From an uncultured Gemmatimonadota bacterium (GTDB taxonomy: Bacteria > Gemmatimonadota > Gemmatimonadetes > Gemmatimonadales > Gemmatimonadaceae): a stretch of DNA of 64,000 nt. Positions 26,874 through 37,826 of this stretch are shown one piece after another. The stretch's first letter is position 1. The number at the start of each line of letters is the position of its first letter. The notes below the pieces were generated by a model that was not told where the DNA came from, searched no databases, and saw nothing but the letters and a program-made list of their open reading frames with translations. The position numbers were made by a program, and so were the translations under genes. The stretch covers positions 62,001 to 126,000 of the forward strand of contig CAIVZZ010000001.1 of the NCBI GenBank assembly GCA_903910555.1, read 5' to 3'.

Positions 26874-27629
26874 CTAGAACTTCGCCGGATCGCCAAGCGT
26901 CGGGTTCGCGAGATCGTCTGGCAGTAAATCGAGATTCGCGCGCGGGTTCTGCGTAAGCCGGAGCGGCCAATGCGTGCCATACACAAATCGCGTCGAGCCA
27001 ATCGTTCTAAACAGCCTGGCGAGATGATCTTCCGGCGGTCCCCAGATCCACGAAATGTCCCACTGCACCCGCGTCTGTTCTTCGGGCGTGAGTCCCCAGT
27101 GCACTTCTTCGATCATCTCACGACCCGCGGCGGTCACGATCATCCGCACTCCGCTGCCGGCTCGCGCGAGTGAACGAATGGCCGCGGCGGCGAGGTCACC
27201 GGCGACATCCAGCGGATGACGCTGACGCAGATCTTCGAACTTCACCGTGAGTATCAACGGCAGCTTTGCTTCTCCGCAGGCAAGCGCGAGTTCGATCATC
27301 GATGCGTCGTGCGGCCCGAGCTGCCACTGCGCGGGATATGCGCGTATCGCCACGGCGCCCGCATCGCGCGCATCCGCGAGCGCTTCTTGCCAGCGCGGCC
27401 AGTCCGGACGGATCGCCGGCACCGCTTTCAGTCGCGCCGCATGTGGCTTGAGTGCGGCGAACAGTTCGGCATTGCCCGCAGAAGGATCGCGATGAAACGC
27501 GGTTGGCAGATGTCCGACCCACGCTGTATCAATCTTCTCGCGATCGAGCACGCGCACGAGAATTTCCGGATCCGGATGCGGCACCGCCCGGAATGGATAC
27601 GGCCCGATCAACGCGTTGACGTCTATCAC
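26874..27629 (-). CDS. Amidohydrolase-2-like TIM-barrel protein
   Basis: A 251-residue metal-dependent-hydrolase-fold protein ([13 protein letters not shown] start, VAIRAYPAQWQLGP, TRFVYGTHWPLR end). The usual first HxH metal motif is replaced by DVNALIG, and other metal ligands are not obvious, so it may be non-catalytic or use an altered site. The GTG at 27629 overlaps the stop of a second, more canonical amidohydrolase (GTGA), so the two may work together or form a heteromer. The longer frame upstream to 27755 lies inside that gene. Confidence 0.82.
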   Translation of the reverse strand: MIDVNALIGPYPFRAVPHPDPEILVRVLDREKIDTAWVGHLPTAFHRDPSAGNAELFAALKPHAARLKAVPAIRPDWPRWQEALADARDAGAVAIRAYPAQWQLGPHDASMIELALACGEAKLPLILTVKFEDLRQRHPLDVAGDLAAAAIRSLARAGSGVRMIVTAAGREMIEEVHWGLTPEEQTRVQWDISWIWGPPEDHLARLFRTIGSTRFVYGTHWPLRLTQNPRANLDLLPDDLANPTLGDPAKF

Positions 27630-28440
27630 GACGCACCTGCAAACGACCCGGCGCGGAAAATGCGCGCCGCGTTGCGCCAGCGAATGTCTTTCAAATCCTC
27701 GGCGCTGAGCAGTCCGGTCGTTTCGAGCGCTCGCAATTTCGCGAGCCCGGTGCACATCGTGATGTCACTCCCCCACAGCAGCCGCCGCGCGCCAAGCGCC
27801 TTGATCGCATCGTCGAGCATGCCGCGATCAACGCCGCTCCCGGAAAGATCAGGATAAATATTCGGCGAATCTTTCAGCGCGTGGAACGTATGCGCGTAGT
27901 CGCCGCCGCCACCGATATGCGCCAATATGAAAATGACTTTCGGATGTCGTACAGCGAGACGCGCGAGATCTGCGCCGTCGGAGATCTCCTGATTCGGCCA
28001 CTCACGGCGCCGGTGCTGCCAGATATGATGCAGCACGGGAAGGCCGTGTTTCGCCGCGAGTGCACAGATCGGATCCAGTAGCGGATCGTCCGCACGCCGG
28101 CTCGCGAGCAGCTTCACGCCGATCGCGCCCTTCTCAACGCAGCGCTCGATCTCCTTCAGCGCGTGAGCAGTGTGATTGGGATTCACGGTCACCATCATCG
28201 CGACGCGCTTCCCCTCGCTCTTGCATAGCGCGACCATCGCGTCGTTCCCGAGCGTCACGTCATCCGGCGACGGGAAATATGTCGGCGATCGAAAACCGTA
28301 CGTACCGAGTATCGACGCCACGTGGCACGTGACGCCAATCTTGTCGCCAGCACGGAACCGCGCGGCATTCACGTCCTGCCAGTCGCTGCGCCCGCACAGC
28401 TGGTGCAGAAAATGCGCGTGACAATCAATCAGCGGTTCCG

Positions 28441-28444
<4 letters not shown>
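27626..28444 (-). CDS. Amidohydrolase family protein (amidohydrolase-2/TIM barrel)
   Basis: A 272-residue hydrolase with the canonical first metal motif DCHAHF (residues 7-12). [21 protein letters not shown] and the terminal LLWGSDI aspartate follow, as in ACMSD/amidohydrolase-2 enzymes that hydrolyse or decarboxylate small cyclic or aromatic compounds. The substrate is unknown. The GTG start overlaps the stop of the upstream chimeric ORF whose tail is an aminotransferase, suggesting an original aminotransferase-amidohydrolase-amidohydrolase operon. Confidence 0.9.
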
Positions 28445-30405
<1,961 letters not shown>

Positions 30406-30421
30406 GGTCGTCGTCCCGGGG

Positions 30422-30901
30422 TTATTTCTGCCACGCCGCATTGATCGAATTCGCAATGTCGTGAAAAATCGATCCTGATGTGGGCGGGCACTTCTCGGTT
30501 CTCCCTTTCGCCGTCGACCGCAGCAGAAGTTCGTTCGACGTACGGTCGACAACAGACACCCTCAGCGACGTGAGCTGAAATCCGCCGCCGACGCAGCGGT
30601 CAAAAATGTCCGGCGTTATCTCGATCGCGTACTTGGTATTGTCCTCCAAACTTTCGCCGACTTTCGCCTGCCCGACGGGCGCAGTAATGCGCTCGTGGTT
30701 TTGATAATGTTTAAACGTGAACCCGTGCTCGGCCAGCGCATCTTCGAGCGCGATCACGACCTCCGTACGGGTTCCCATGATCGCGACGACTTTCGGTCCG
30801 GTCAGCGCCGACTGAGGCGTCACCTCGAAAGTCGTCTTTCCCGGAAGGCCGCACGCGGCGCCGGCCAGCGCGATCAGGACCAGCGACAGCGCGCGCGTCA
30901 T
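30422..30901 (-). CDS. Predicted lipoprotein of unknown function
   Basis: A 159-residue exported protein. The signal [17 protein letters not shown] ends in a lipobox cysteine. The mature part contains [26 protein letters not shown], a segment that looks like a small alpha/beta domain, and two further cysteines ([15 protein letters not shown]) that could form a disulfide. I do not recognise the family. The ATG overlaps the DUF1697 stop (ATGA). Confidence 0.75.
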   Translation of the reverse strand: MTRALSLVLIALAGAACGLPGKTTFEVTPQSALTGPKVVAIMGTRTEVVIALEDALAEHGFTFKHYQNHERITAPVGQAKVGESLEDNTKYAIEITPDIFDRCVGGGFQLTSLRVSVVDRTSNELLLRSTAKGRTEKCPPTSGSIFHDIANSINAAWQK

Positions 30902-31437
30902 TTCTTTTTGCATGGATATTTGTCCACGAGTTTCATGATGGTCGTAGCATTCCGCACGGTGGCCTTCGTTCCGAGCGCCTTCTCAATCCCCACTCTGAAA
31001 AATGGAGAATCGCTCATGTGCGTCTTGCACACCCAATACACTTCGCGCCCGTTCACATGGAAATCGTCGAGCTTTGAACGATAGCTCATGAGCTTCGCCT
31101 GCGATTCTTTCGACGGCACCGCAGGCAGGAAGGCGATGTACACGGCGTGTGTGCCGAAATGCTCAAGCGCTTCGTGTTCGAGTACCGCTGCAAGTTCCTG
31201 ATCGCTGCGCAGGAACGTCAACGCCGGGAAGCTGAGTGAATCCTCGAGGTGCGCGGTGATCTTCTTCTCAAGGGCACCGACGCTCGTCGATGCAGTCTCA
31301 AAAATGACGTTCCCGCTCGCAATAAACGTCTCCACTTTCTTGAATCCGAGCGCTTCGAACAGTTTTTTGAGCCGATCCATCTTCACGTTGTGACCGCCAA
31401 GATTCACTCCGCGGATCAGCGCGACGTAGCGGGGCAT
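30898..31437 (-). CDS. DUF1697 domain-containing protein
   Basis: A 179-residue protein starting MPRYVALIRGVNLGGHNVKMDRLK, the highly conserved DUF1697 opening, followed by GFKKVETFIASGNVIFET. The family is widespread, soluble and functionally uncharacterised. It lies four bases downstream of the O-methyltransferase stop and overlaps the following lipoprotein gene. Confidence 0.93.
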   Translation of the reverse strand: MPRYVALIRGVNLGGHNVKMDRLKKLFEALGFKKVETFIASGNVIFETASTSVGALEKKITAHLEDSLSFPALTFLRSDQELAAVLEHEALEHFGTHAVYIAFLPAVPSKESQAKLMSYRSKLDDFHVNGREVYWVCKTHMSDSPFFRVGIEKALGTKATVRNATTIMKLVDKYPCKKK

Positions 31438-31441
31438 CAGA

Positions 31442-32107
31442 TTATGCGATCACGACGGCAATCGCGAACCCGTCATAGCCCTTGCTCCCAACCGTCTGCA
31501 CCGCAGTCGCACTCACCCGCGGCTCCTTCGCCATCGCCTCGTATAGCCGGCGCGCGCCCTGCACGTTGGCGTCGCCGTTTGCGTCGATCACCGCGCCATT
31601 TCGTACGACGTTGTCGACGATGATCAAACTGCCGACATGCGTGAGTTTCATCGCCCACGCGAAGTAGTCCGCGTTGCCGGACTTGTCTGCATCAATGAAC
31701 ACGAAATCGAATGGCTCGCCTTTTTCAGCCGCGATTTTCGGCAGCGTGTCGATCGCCTTGCCGAGGCGGATATCAACGAGATGCGCGAGACCGGCGCGTT
31801 CGATATTCGCGCGCGCGACATCGGCATGCTTCGGATCGTATTCGAGAGTTACGACCTTTCCGCCCGGTGCGAGTGCGCGCGCCAGCCAGATCGTGCTGTA
31901 TCCACCCAGAGTGCCGACCTCGAGAATCCGCTTGGCGCCAATCGAGCGCGCGAGAACGTGCAGCAGCTTTCCCTGATTCGGCGCGACATTAATTGCGGGA
32001 AGCCCGCTCGCGGCACTCGACGCGAGCGCCGCATCTAGCGCCGCGTCGGAAGGGACGAGGTGGCCGGTTATGTAGCGGTCGACCGCACCCCATTGCTCTT
32101 CACTCAT
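31442..32107 (-). CDS. SAM-dependent O-methyltransferase (CCoAOMT family)
   Basis: A 221-residue methyltransferase with SAM motif ILEVGTLGGYSTIWLA (about 61-76) and the metal/catalytic FVFIDADKSGNADYFAWA segment, ending in IIVDNVVRNG. This is the compact bacterial caffeoyl-CoA/catechol O-methyltransferase-like family, which methylates hydroxyl groups on small aromatics using a divalent metal. GGAGG ahead of the ATG at 32107 supports this start. The native substrate is unknown. Confidence 0.92.
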   Translation of the reverse strand: MSEEQWGAVDRYITGHLVPSDAALDAALASSAASGLPAINVAPNQGKLLHVLARSIGAKRILEVGTLGGYSTIWLARALAPGGKVVTLEYDPKHADVARANIERAGLAHLVDIRLGKAIDTLPKIAAEKGEPFDFVFIDADKSGNADYFAWAMKLTHVGSLIIVDNVVRNGAVIDANGDANVQGARRLYEAMAKEPRVSATAVQTVGSKGYDGFAIAVVIA

Positions 32108-32149
32108 ATCTGCCCCCTCCGCAGTTCTCTCGCAGCCAGCAGCGCGCGG

Positions 32150-32231
32150 CTGTGAGCGCACAGCTTTAGCCTCGGTGCTCGCAGCGAACAGCGAAACGAC
32201 GCTGAGAGCTGACAGCCGCGAGGCTAAAGCT
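32150..32231. repeat. Imperfect intergenic inverted repeats (AGCTTTAGCCTCG ... CGAGGCTAAAGCT)
   Basis: A perfect 13-bp inverted repeat has arms at 32162-32174 and 32219-32231. A smaller GCTGTG/CACAGC hairpin overlaps its left arm. The spacer and right flank are full of AGCTGACAGC, AGCTGATAGC and AGCTGTTAGC words. It fills most of the 169-bp gap between the O-methyltransferase and S9 peptidase genes and resembles a palindromic repeat unit. Confidence 0.7.
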
Positions 32232-32276
32232 ATGAGCTGATAGCGGTCAGCTGTTAGCTCTGAGCATTAACCGGCA

Positions 32277-35006
32277 TCACGGTTGAACCTTACTCACAGG
32301 ATTCTTGACATACATATCAAACCAGGCAAACCACCGCGCCCACTGATCCAGATCGGTTTGATACGTCGCAACACTGTGATCCTCATACGGATACATGAAC
32401 AAGGCCGCCGGCTTCCCGAGCCCCTGCAGCGCATGGAACATCCGGATCGAACTGATCGGCGCCGTTCCGACGTTCTGATCTTCGAGTGAGTGGTACATCA
32501 GCAGCGGCCCTGAGATTTTGTCCGCCCGATAAAACGGCGACATATCCAGATACGTCTGCTGCGCCTCGAAGAAATTTCGGCGCTCACTCTGAAATCCGAA
32601 CGGGGTCAGCGATCGATTGTACATCCCGTCGCCGGCAATCCCCGCCTTGAACACCGACGTCAGCGTCAGTGCATTCACCGTGCTGAACGCGCCGTAGCTG
32701 TGTCCGCCGACTCCCATCCGCTCGCGATCGACATACCCCTGGTCGACAAGCGTATTGATCGTCAGCTCGAGATTCTCCTTGAGATCGCGCGAATAGTTGT
32801 CATTCATCTTTCCCGCGTCGCCCATGATCGGGCAATCGGGCTCGATCACGGCATATCCCTGCGTCACCCAAAGCTTCGTCGACGAAGCCGGACGCAGCGC
32901 CGGCGTATCCGGGAACTTGTTGATGTTCGTCGTATATCTCGAGCGATCGTACTCGGCCTGCGTCGTGTACTCGCGCGGATAGAACCAGATGATTCCCGGC
33001 AGCCGCGTACCCGGCTTCCAGTCCGCCGGCAACGTAAGATCGACCCAGAACTTGATGCCATCGCGCTGACGGGTGATCTGAATGCGCTTGTGCACCGCAC
33101 CAGAAACTTCGGGCGCAACATCGACGGCATGCGTGAGCTGCGTGCTCGTTCCGGCCTTCGCATCGCGCAACCACGCATCCTGAATCACCGTCGGCGACTC
33201 GTGCGTGTAAATGAAGGCCGAGTAATCGTCGTCGAGAGGCGCGACGAATTCGTCGAACGCGTTTGCCGGACTGTCGAACACGCGGTCGCGTTTGCCGCTC
33301 TCGAAGTCGAGCTTGTCGACCCACGGGCGCGGCGCCTGCGTGTTCCAGTTCGCACCCGGATTGCGTGTGCCCGAGAGGTAGACCGTCTTGTTATCTGTCC
33401 CGACGATCACCACCGGCACTCCGTTCGGTCCCGGCTTGGTTGCAAGCGCGCCACCCGCTGCTGCTGTATCCGCGCCGGCCGCACCGAATGCGCCACCACC
33501 GCCGCGACCTCCACCGCCGGTGGCCAGCGTTACGCCGCGACCGAGGCTGTAGCGCTTCGACGGATCGCTCGTGCGCACCGCCGTGACTGCACCACTGTCG
33601 CTCACGAACATCGTCTTGCCATCGAAGCTGAACGCGACATTGGTTAGCTGACCGCTTCCTTCATAGATCAACTTGGTATCGCCCGGTCCATACGGCGCGA
33701 CCCAGTTCATATAGCGCACGCTCGTCGGCGCCGGACGTGCGGCCGCGGTACCGCGTCCCGGTGCCACTGCTGCTGCGCCACGCCCGCCTCTCCCACCGCG
33801 TCCGCCGCCAGCGGGGGCTGCTGCGTTTCCGCCGCCACCGTTCCCGCCGTTGCCGGCCGGCGAAAACACCGACTCATAAAACACGAGGCCGCCGCCGACC
33901 GGATTCCAGCTCACATTCCGCTTTCCGGTGTCCGTCGCCGGCTGCTGAAATCCACCGCGTCCGCCGCCACCAGCCGGCACATCGCCGTCGCCAGCGGCTT
34001 CGCCTTCGCGCAACGGCTGCTTGTTCAGCTGCGCGATCATCTTGCCGTTCACGTCCCACAGCTGCTGTACGGATCCGAAGCTCGTGACCGGCACGAGATA
34101 CGAGAACGGTTCCGTCATCTCTGTCACGCGAAAGAACTGGCCGTCGGGCGACGCATCGACCGCGCGGATCATTCCGGGCGCGCCGATTTTCTTTGCCGTC
34201 TTCGTCTTGACATCGATCAGGACGAGCTGACCCGTCGTGTAGTATTTCAGTGACGCCTTCTCAAACGGATCCTCGAGCAAGCTCGGATGAATCACCTGCG
34301 GAATGGTGCGCGACTCCGTGAGTCGCACTTCGGGGCCGGTGGCAATTCCTTTGTTGCCGAACACAGGCGCGGCGCCTCTGCCATCGGGAACCACCACAGC
34401 AAGAATGCTCTTTCCGTCGGCAGTCCACTCGACCGTCGTGACGAGCGTCGCCAGCAGCATCGCCTTCATCACTTGCTCCGATTTTCCGGTCGCGACGTCA
34501 GCCACGTACACGTACGATCCTTCGTCAAAATTCGCGATGTAGGCGATCTGCGTGCCGGTCGGCGACCATACCTGCGACGAAATCGACGAACCCCGCGGCG
34601 TGACGATCGTCTTTGTCGTGTTGGTTTTCGGATCGACCAGCACCAACCCGAGATGGGTGCTCGTCGTCAGCACACGCGCACGGTTCGCACGCGCTTCGAT
34701 CTGCACGCCACCCAAATAGATGTGCGGCTTGCCGAACTGCGCGACATCACCGCGATCCAATCCGGGTGATTTCAAAAACCACTTCCGGTCCGGGCTCGGT
34801 TGCGCAAAAGTGATATCCGTGCGCGGCGCCATGATGATGCGATCCACCACTGACGGCGGACGCACGTACGTCTCCGTGGCGAGAAGGTCGTGATCGCTCT
34901 GACCGACAGCAGTCTGCGCGGCAACGGGGAGCGCAAACAGCATCAGGCCGGCAACGGCAGCGACGGCGCGCTGCAATGAGCGCATCCGGTGAATGGGACC
35001 GATCAT
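32277..35006 (-). CDS. Secreted S9-family prolyl oligopeptidase-type peptidase
   Basis: A 909-residue exported peptidase. A signal peptide (ends PVAAQ), a long beta-propeller with several Gly/Arg/Ala-rich low-complexity inserts (notably residues ~383-414), and a C-terminal alpha/beta-hydrolase domain are visible. The triad is complete: Ser770 in GGHSYGAF, Asp843 in SLEDQNVG, His877 in YEDHS. Family members cleave peptides on the cell surface or in the periplasm. The ATG at 35006 follows GGAG at eight bases. It is larger than typical 650-750-residue members because of the inserts. Confidence 0.93.
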   Translation of the reverse strand: MIGPIHRMRSLQRAVAAVAGLMLFALPVAAQTAVGQSDHDLLATETYVRPPSVVDRIIMAPRTDITFAQPSPDRKWFLKSPGLDRGDVAQFGKPHIYLGGVQIEARANRARVLTTSTHLGLVLVDPKTNTTKTIVTPRGSSISSQVWSPTGTQIAYIANFDEGSYVYVADVATGKSEQVMKAMLLATLVTTVEWTADGKSILAVVVPDGRGAAPVFGNKGIATGPEVRLTESRTIPQVIHPSLLEDPFEKASLKYYTTGQLVLIDVKTKTAKKIGAPGMIRAVDASPDGQFFRVTEMTEPFSYLVPVTSFGSVQQLWDVNGKMIAQLNKQPLREGEAAGDGDVPAGGGGRGGFQQPATDTGKRNVSWNPVGGGLVFYESVFSPAGNGGNGGGGNAAAPAGGGRGGRGGRGAAAVAPGRGTAAARPAPTSVRYMNWVAPYGPGDTKLIYEGSGQLTNVAFSFDGKTMFVSDSGAVTAVRTSDPSKRYSLGRGVTLATGGGGRGGGGAFGAAGADTAAAGGALATKPGPNGVPVVIVGTDNKTVYLSGTRNPGANWNTQAPRPWVDKLDFESGKRDRVFDSPANAFDEFVAPLDDDYSAFIYTHESPTVIQDAWLRDAKAGTSTQLTHAVDVAPEVSGAVHKRIQITRQRDGIKFWVDLTLPADWKPGTRLPGIIWFYPREYTTQAEYDRSRYTTNINKFPDTPALRPASSTKLWVTQGYAVIEPDCPIMGDAGKMNDNYSRDLKENLELTINTLVDQGYVDRERMGVGGHSYGAFSTVNALTLTSVFKAGIAGDGMYNRSLTPFGFQSERRNFFEAQQTYLDMSPFYRADKISGPLLMYHSLEDQNVGTAPISSIRMFHALQGLGKPAALFMYPYEDHSVATYQTDLDQWARWFAWFDMYVKNPVSKVQP

Positions 35007-35051
35007 GCGAAGCTCCAAAAGTGGGGGAAGGCGTCAGCTATTTTTTTAAGT

Positions 35052-36011
35052 TTACGGCTTGCTTGTCTCGATCGTTTGCCATGCTTTTGCGACGCGCTCC
35101 GAGGGAAACCACGAATTTGGCTCCGTGGGCGGTTTGCTGTCGCCGATCGCCATATACGTCTTCGCGGCGAGGTCACCCATGAACCCGACTTTCTCTGCGA
35201 TCGGCTTCAGCGTGCCGTTGGGACCGATGCGCATTGGGAGAATGTCGTCGTAAAACGCGAGCGCCATATCCCGCGACTGTCCGACGATGTGGCCGGCGCC
35301 CGGTTCGTTCGTGAGTGACCAGAGCGCGCCGCCGCGGCGGTTCACCGCAAAGAGCCCGCTAATCGTCCAAATGCGCGACTGAAGATCCTTTCCGCCGATG
35401 AAAAGAATTCCGGGGACCGCGCGCGCCTCGGGTGAAACCAGGGCCGAGAAATAAATTCCACCCTTGTTCACGACGAAGGCGGCGACACGCTCCGGTTTCC
35501 ACGCCGTGAACTCGTAGTTGAACTGCCCGCCTGCTGACATGCCCCACATGAGAAATGGTGCCGTCGCGAGTTCGGGATGTTTCGAGCGCGCCGCGAATTT
35601 ACTTGCCGCGTCGAGCAGTGCCTGTCCGCTCCCCTGTGAGACGTTCACATACGCTTCGATGAAATTCTGCGGATGCGTTTTGTCTTTGAAATGGCACGCG
35701 ATAAGTGCGACATGGTGGCTGTTCGCGAACGACTGCCAGACGGAGTCATCCGCGGCGGCGCGGCCGTCGCCGTTCGAACCCGGCACGAGCACCAGAGTCG
35801 CCTGCAGCGGTCCCGGGGCGCTCGGAGCCCAAAATCGAAACTCGGCGACCTCATAGTTGTTGCCGGGCGCCGCGACTTCTTCGATCGACCCCGGTCCCGG
35901 CGGCGGCGTGGGTGCCGGCGGCCCGCCGCGCTGCGCGTACGCTGGCGAAACCGGGATCGCGAGCGTCAGCGCAGCGGCCACCGCAAATCGTGCAATACCG
36001 ACTCGGTTCAT
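35052..36011 (-). CDS. Secreted alpha/beta-hydrolase (PHB-depolymerase/esterase-like)
   Basis: A 319-residue exported protein. A signal peptide ending AYAQ and a proline-rich linker (GGPPAPTPPPGPG) precede an alpha/beta-hydrolase fold with the nucleophile motif GMSAGGQF (about residue 160) and LVLVPGSNGDGR as the oxyanion strand. A late GAGHIVG histidine probably completes the triad. This resembles secreted esterases or depolymerases of the LpqC type. The ATG overlaps the YdeI-like stop (ATGA). Confidence 0.85.
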   Translation of the reverse strand: MNRVGIARFAVAAALTLAIPVSPAYAQRGGPPAPTPPPGPGSIEEVAAPGNNYEVAEFRFWAPSAPGPLQATLVLVPGSNGDGRAAADDSVWQSFANSHHVALIACHFKDKTHPQNFIEAYVNVSQGSGQALLDAASKFAARSKHPELATAPFLMWGMSAGGQFNYEFTAWKPERVAAFVVNKGGIYFSALVSPEARAVPGILFIGGKDLQSRIWTISGLFAVNRRGGALWSLTNEPGAGHIVGQSRDMALAFYDDILPMRIGPNGTLKPIAEKVGFMGDLAAKTYMAIGDSKPPTEPNSWFPSERVAKAWQTIETSKP

Positions 36012-36607
36012 TTGAGCAGCTCGGGGTGAAAGACTTTTTTCAGTTTCAGCATTGCAACGATCTCGGCGATTCTCTTTGCGCGAAGTGGGGGCGTGCGGGC
36101 GGTCTGGATTCGCCAGAGCACCGAGTAGCGATTCGCCCGATCGAGCTTCACAAAAAATGCGGAGGCCGCCGCGTTCTTGTCGAGCGCCGCCTGAAGATCG
36201 TCGGGTACGGTCGCCGTTTTTCCCGAGTCGTACGCGGTGTCCCACTCGCCGCCCTCGCGAGCCCGCTCGATCGCCTTCAATCCGGCCGCGGTCATATGTC
36301 CGTTCTTGATCAGCTTCTCCGCTTTCGCGCGATTGACCTTGGACCAGATACTCCGCGCGCGCCGCGGCGTGAATTTCCGCACGAATGTTTTCTCGTCGTG
36401 CGCCTTGAGCTGTCCATCAATCCATCCAAAGCAAAGCGCCGTCTCCAGCGCCTCGTCGTACGTCACCGTCACAGCAGTGGTGCCTTTCTTCGCGAAGTGC
36501 ACCCACACGCCGTCGGGATCGGCGTGATTCTTCTCGAGCCACGCGCGCCAATCGTTCTGGCTCTTAAAGAGCCGTTTCACCATTGGTTTCGCCGTTTTGC
36601 TTTTCAC
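36008..36607 (-). CDS. YdeI/OmpD-associated family protein
   Basis: A 199-residue soluble protein of the bacteriocin-protection YdeI/OmdA family: FKSQNDWRAWLEKNHADPDGVWVHFAKKG at the start, ALCFGWIDGQ, FTPRRARSIWSKVN and GLKAIERAREGGEW. It differs from the DUF1801-containing homologue at 23.6-24.2 kb. The start is a GTG at 36607, overlapping the DUF983 gene by 44 bases; an ATG at 36583 is possible. The biochemical role is unknown. Confidence 0.88.
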   Translation of the reverse strand: MKSKTAKPMVKRLFKSQNDWRAWLEKNHADPDGVWVHFAKKGTTAVTVTYDEALETALCFGWIDGQLKAHDEKTFVRKFTPRRARSIWSKVNRAKAEKLIKNGHMTAAGLKAIERAREGGEWDTAYDSGKTATVPDDLQAALDKNAAASAFFVKLDRANRYSVLWRIQTARTPPLRAKRIAEIVAMLKLKKVFHPELLK

Positions 36608-37070
36608 CCTCGCACCTCAGCCGTCGCTCTTCGCCAAGTCGCCCCTCATGCTTCGCCCGTCCCCGTAGGTCTCCTCGACGATTCTTCGTTCCCGCCCGTT
36701 CGGCAAACACAAACTCGATCGCCACCCACAGCACTTTTGCAAACGGATACGAAATCACCGGCGACACGACCACCATCACCACGCTCAGCACTTCGACCGT
36801 CGTCCAGTCGATCGCCGGCCAATGCAGCAGCACATATCCGATCACGACAAAAATCATCAGGAGTTCGGACGCCATCAGGTTCATGAAGTATCCGCCAAAC
36901 CATTCGTCGTCCTCGGGCGACCGTCGCAGCGCGAGCGCACAGCGCGGGCAGCTGTCCTTCAGCTTGAACCAGCCGTTGAGAATCCCGCTGATGCCGCAAC
37001 GGGGGCAGCGGAGCATGAGCGCCCGACCGAGCGCCTTCACCACGCCGACGCGTTCGCTGGATTGCGTCAT
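36564..37070 (-). CDS. DUF983 domain-containing zinc-ribbon membrane protein
   Basis: A 168-residue protein with a zinc ribbon (LRCPRCGISGIL ... DSCPRCALAL, four cysteines at about residues 22-43) followed by two membrane helices (SELLMIFVVIGYVLLHW and VLSVVMVVVSPVISYPF). This is the DUF983 layout. Its charged C-terminal ~35 residues overlap the next gene and are lower-complexity. The ATG overlaps the SDR stop (ATGA). Confidence 0.88.
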   Translation of the reverse strand: MTQSSERVGVVKALGRALMLRCPRCGISGILNGWFKLKDSCPRCALALRRSPEDDEWFGGYFMNLMASELLMIFVVIGYVLLHWPAIDWTTVEVLSVVMVVVSPVISYPFAKVLWVAIEFVFAERAGTKNRRGDLRGRAKHEGRLGEERRLRCEGEKQNGETNGETAL

Positions 37071-37813
37071 GGTGCGTCGGTGCCGATCGCTTCATAGAAC
37101 GCGACCACCCGGTCGTGCGCGCCGGCGCGCGTATACACATCCGGCGCGCGCGATTCGACGACGCCGACGATCACCGCGGCAACTTCTTCTGCACTCTGAG
37201 AATCGGGGAAGCTGCGCGAGTCCGGGCCGCCATGCCGCGCGTTCAATCCGAAATCGGTGCGGACCACACCGGGCGACACGATCGTGAACTGAATTCCAGG
37301 ATGCGTCGCCTGCACTTCGGTGCGAAAGTTCGCGGTAAGCGCGTTGAGGTAGTGCTTCGAAGCGCTGTACGCCGCCCGAATGATGGCAAACGGCATCCGC
37401 CCGAGCATCGACGAAATGTTGATGACCTGTCCCTCGTTGCGCGACTTGAAGTGCGGCAGCACCTCCTGCATTCCGTACAGCGCCGACTTCACGTTGACCC
37501 GCATCGCCTCATCGATGTCATCGTCAGTGAGTTCGCTCGGCTGCCGCGTGATTCCCTGGCCCACATTGTTGATCCACACATCAATGCGGCCGAATTTCGC
37601 AAGCGATTCGCTCACCACGCGTTTCACTTCAGCGCGATCCGTGGCGTCGGCGACAATCACATGTGCACGCCCCGCGCACCGTTCAGCGACGGCGCGGAGC
37701 GCGGCGTCGCGGCGTGCGACCAAGACTACCGATGCACCGCGCGCCGCGAGCGCTTCTGCCGCTGCGGCGCCTATTCCGCCGCTCGCTCCGGTGATCACCA
37801 CAATCTTTTCCAT
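37067..37813 (-). CDS. Short-chain dehydrogenase/reductase
   Basis: A 248-residue classical SDR with cofactor motif VVITGASGGIGAAAA, NNVG, the catalytic serine in INISSMLGR, and Tyr-x3-Lys in AAYSASKHYL. Arginines after the second strand (VARRDAAL) suggest NADP(H). The substrate is unknown. GAGGAG nine bases upstream of the ATG supports the start. It lies 13 bases after trmO. Confidence 0.92.
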   Translation of the reverse strand: MEKIVVITGASGGIGAAAAEALAARGASVVLVARRDAALRAVAERCAGRAHVIVADATDRAEVKRVVSESLAKFGRIDVWINNVGQGITRQPSELTDDDIDEAMRVNVKSALYGMQEVLPHFKSRNEGQVINISSMLGRMPFAIIRAAYSASKHYLNALTANFRTEVQATHPGIQFTIVSPGVVRTDFGLNARHGGPDSRSFPDSQSAEEVAAVIVGVVESRAPDVYTRAGAHDRVVAFYEAIGTDAP

Positions 37814-37826
37814 TGTTTCAGCTCCT

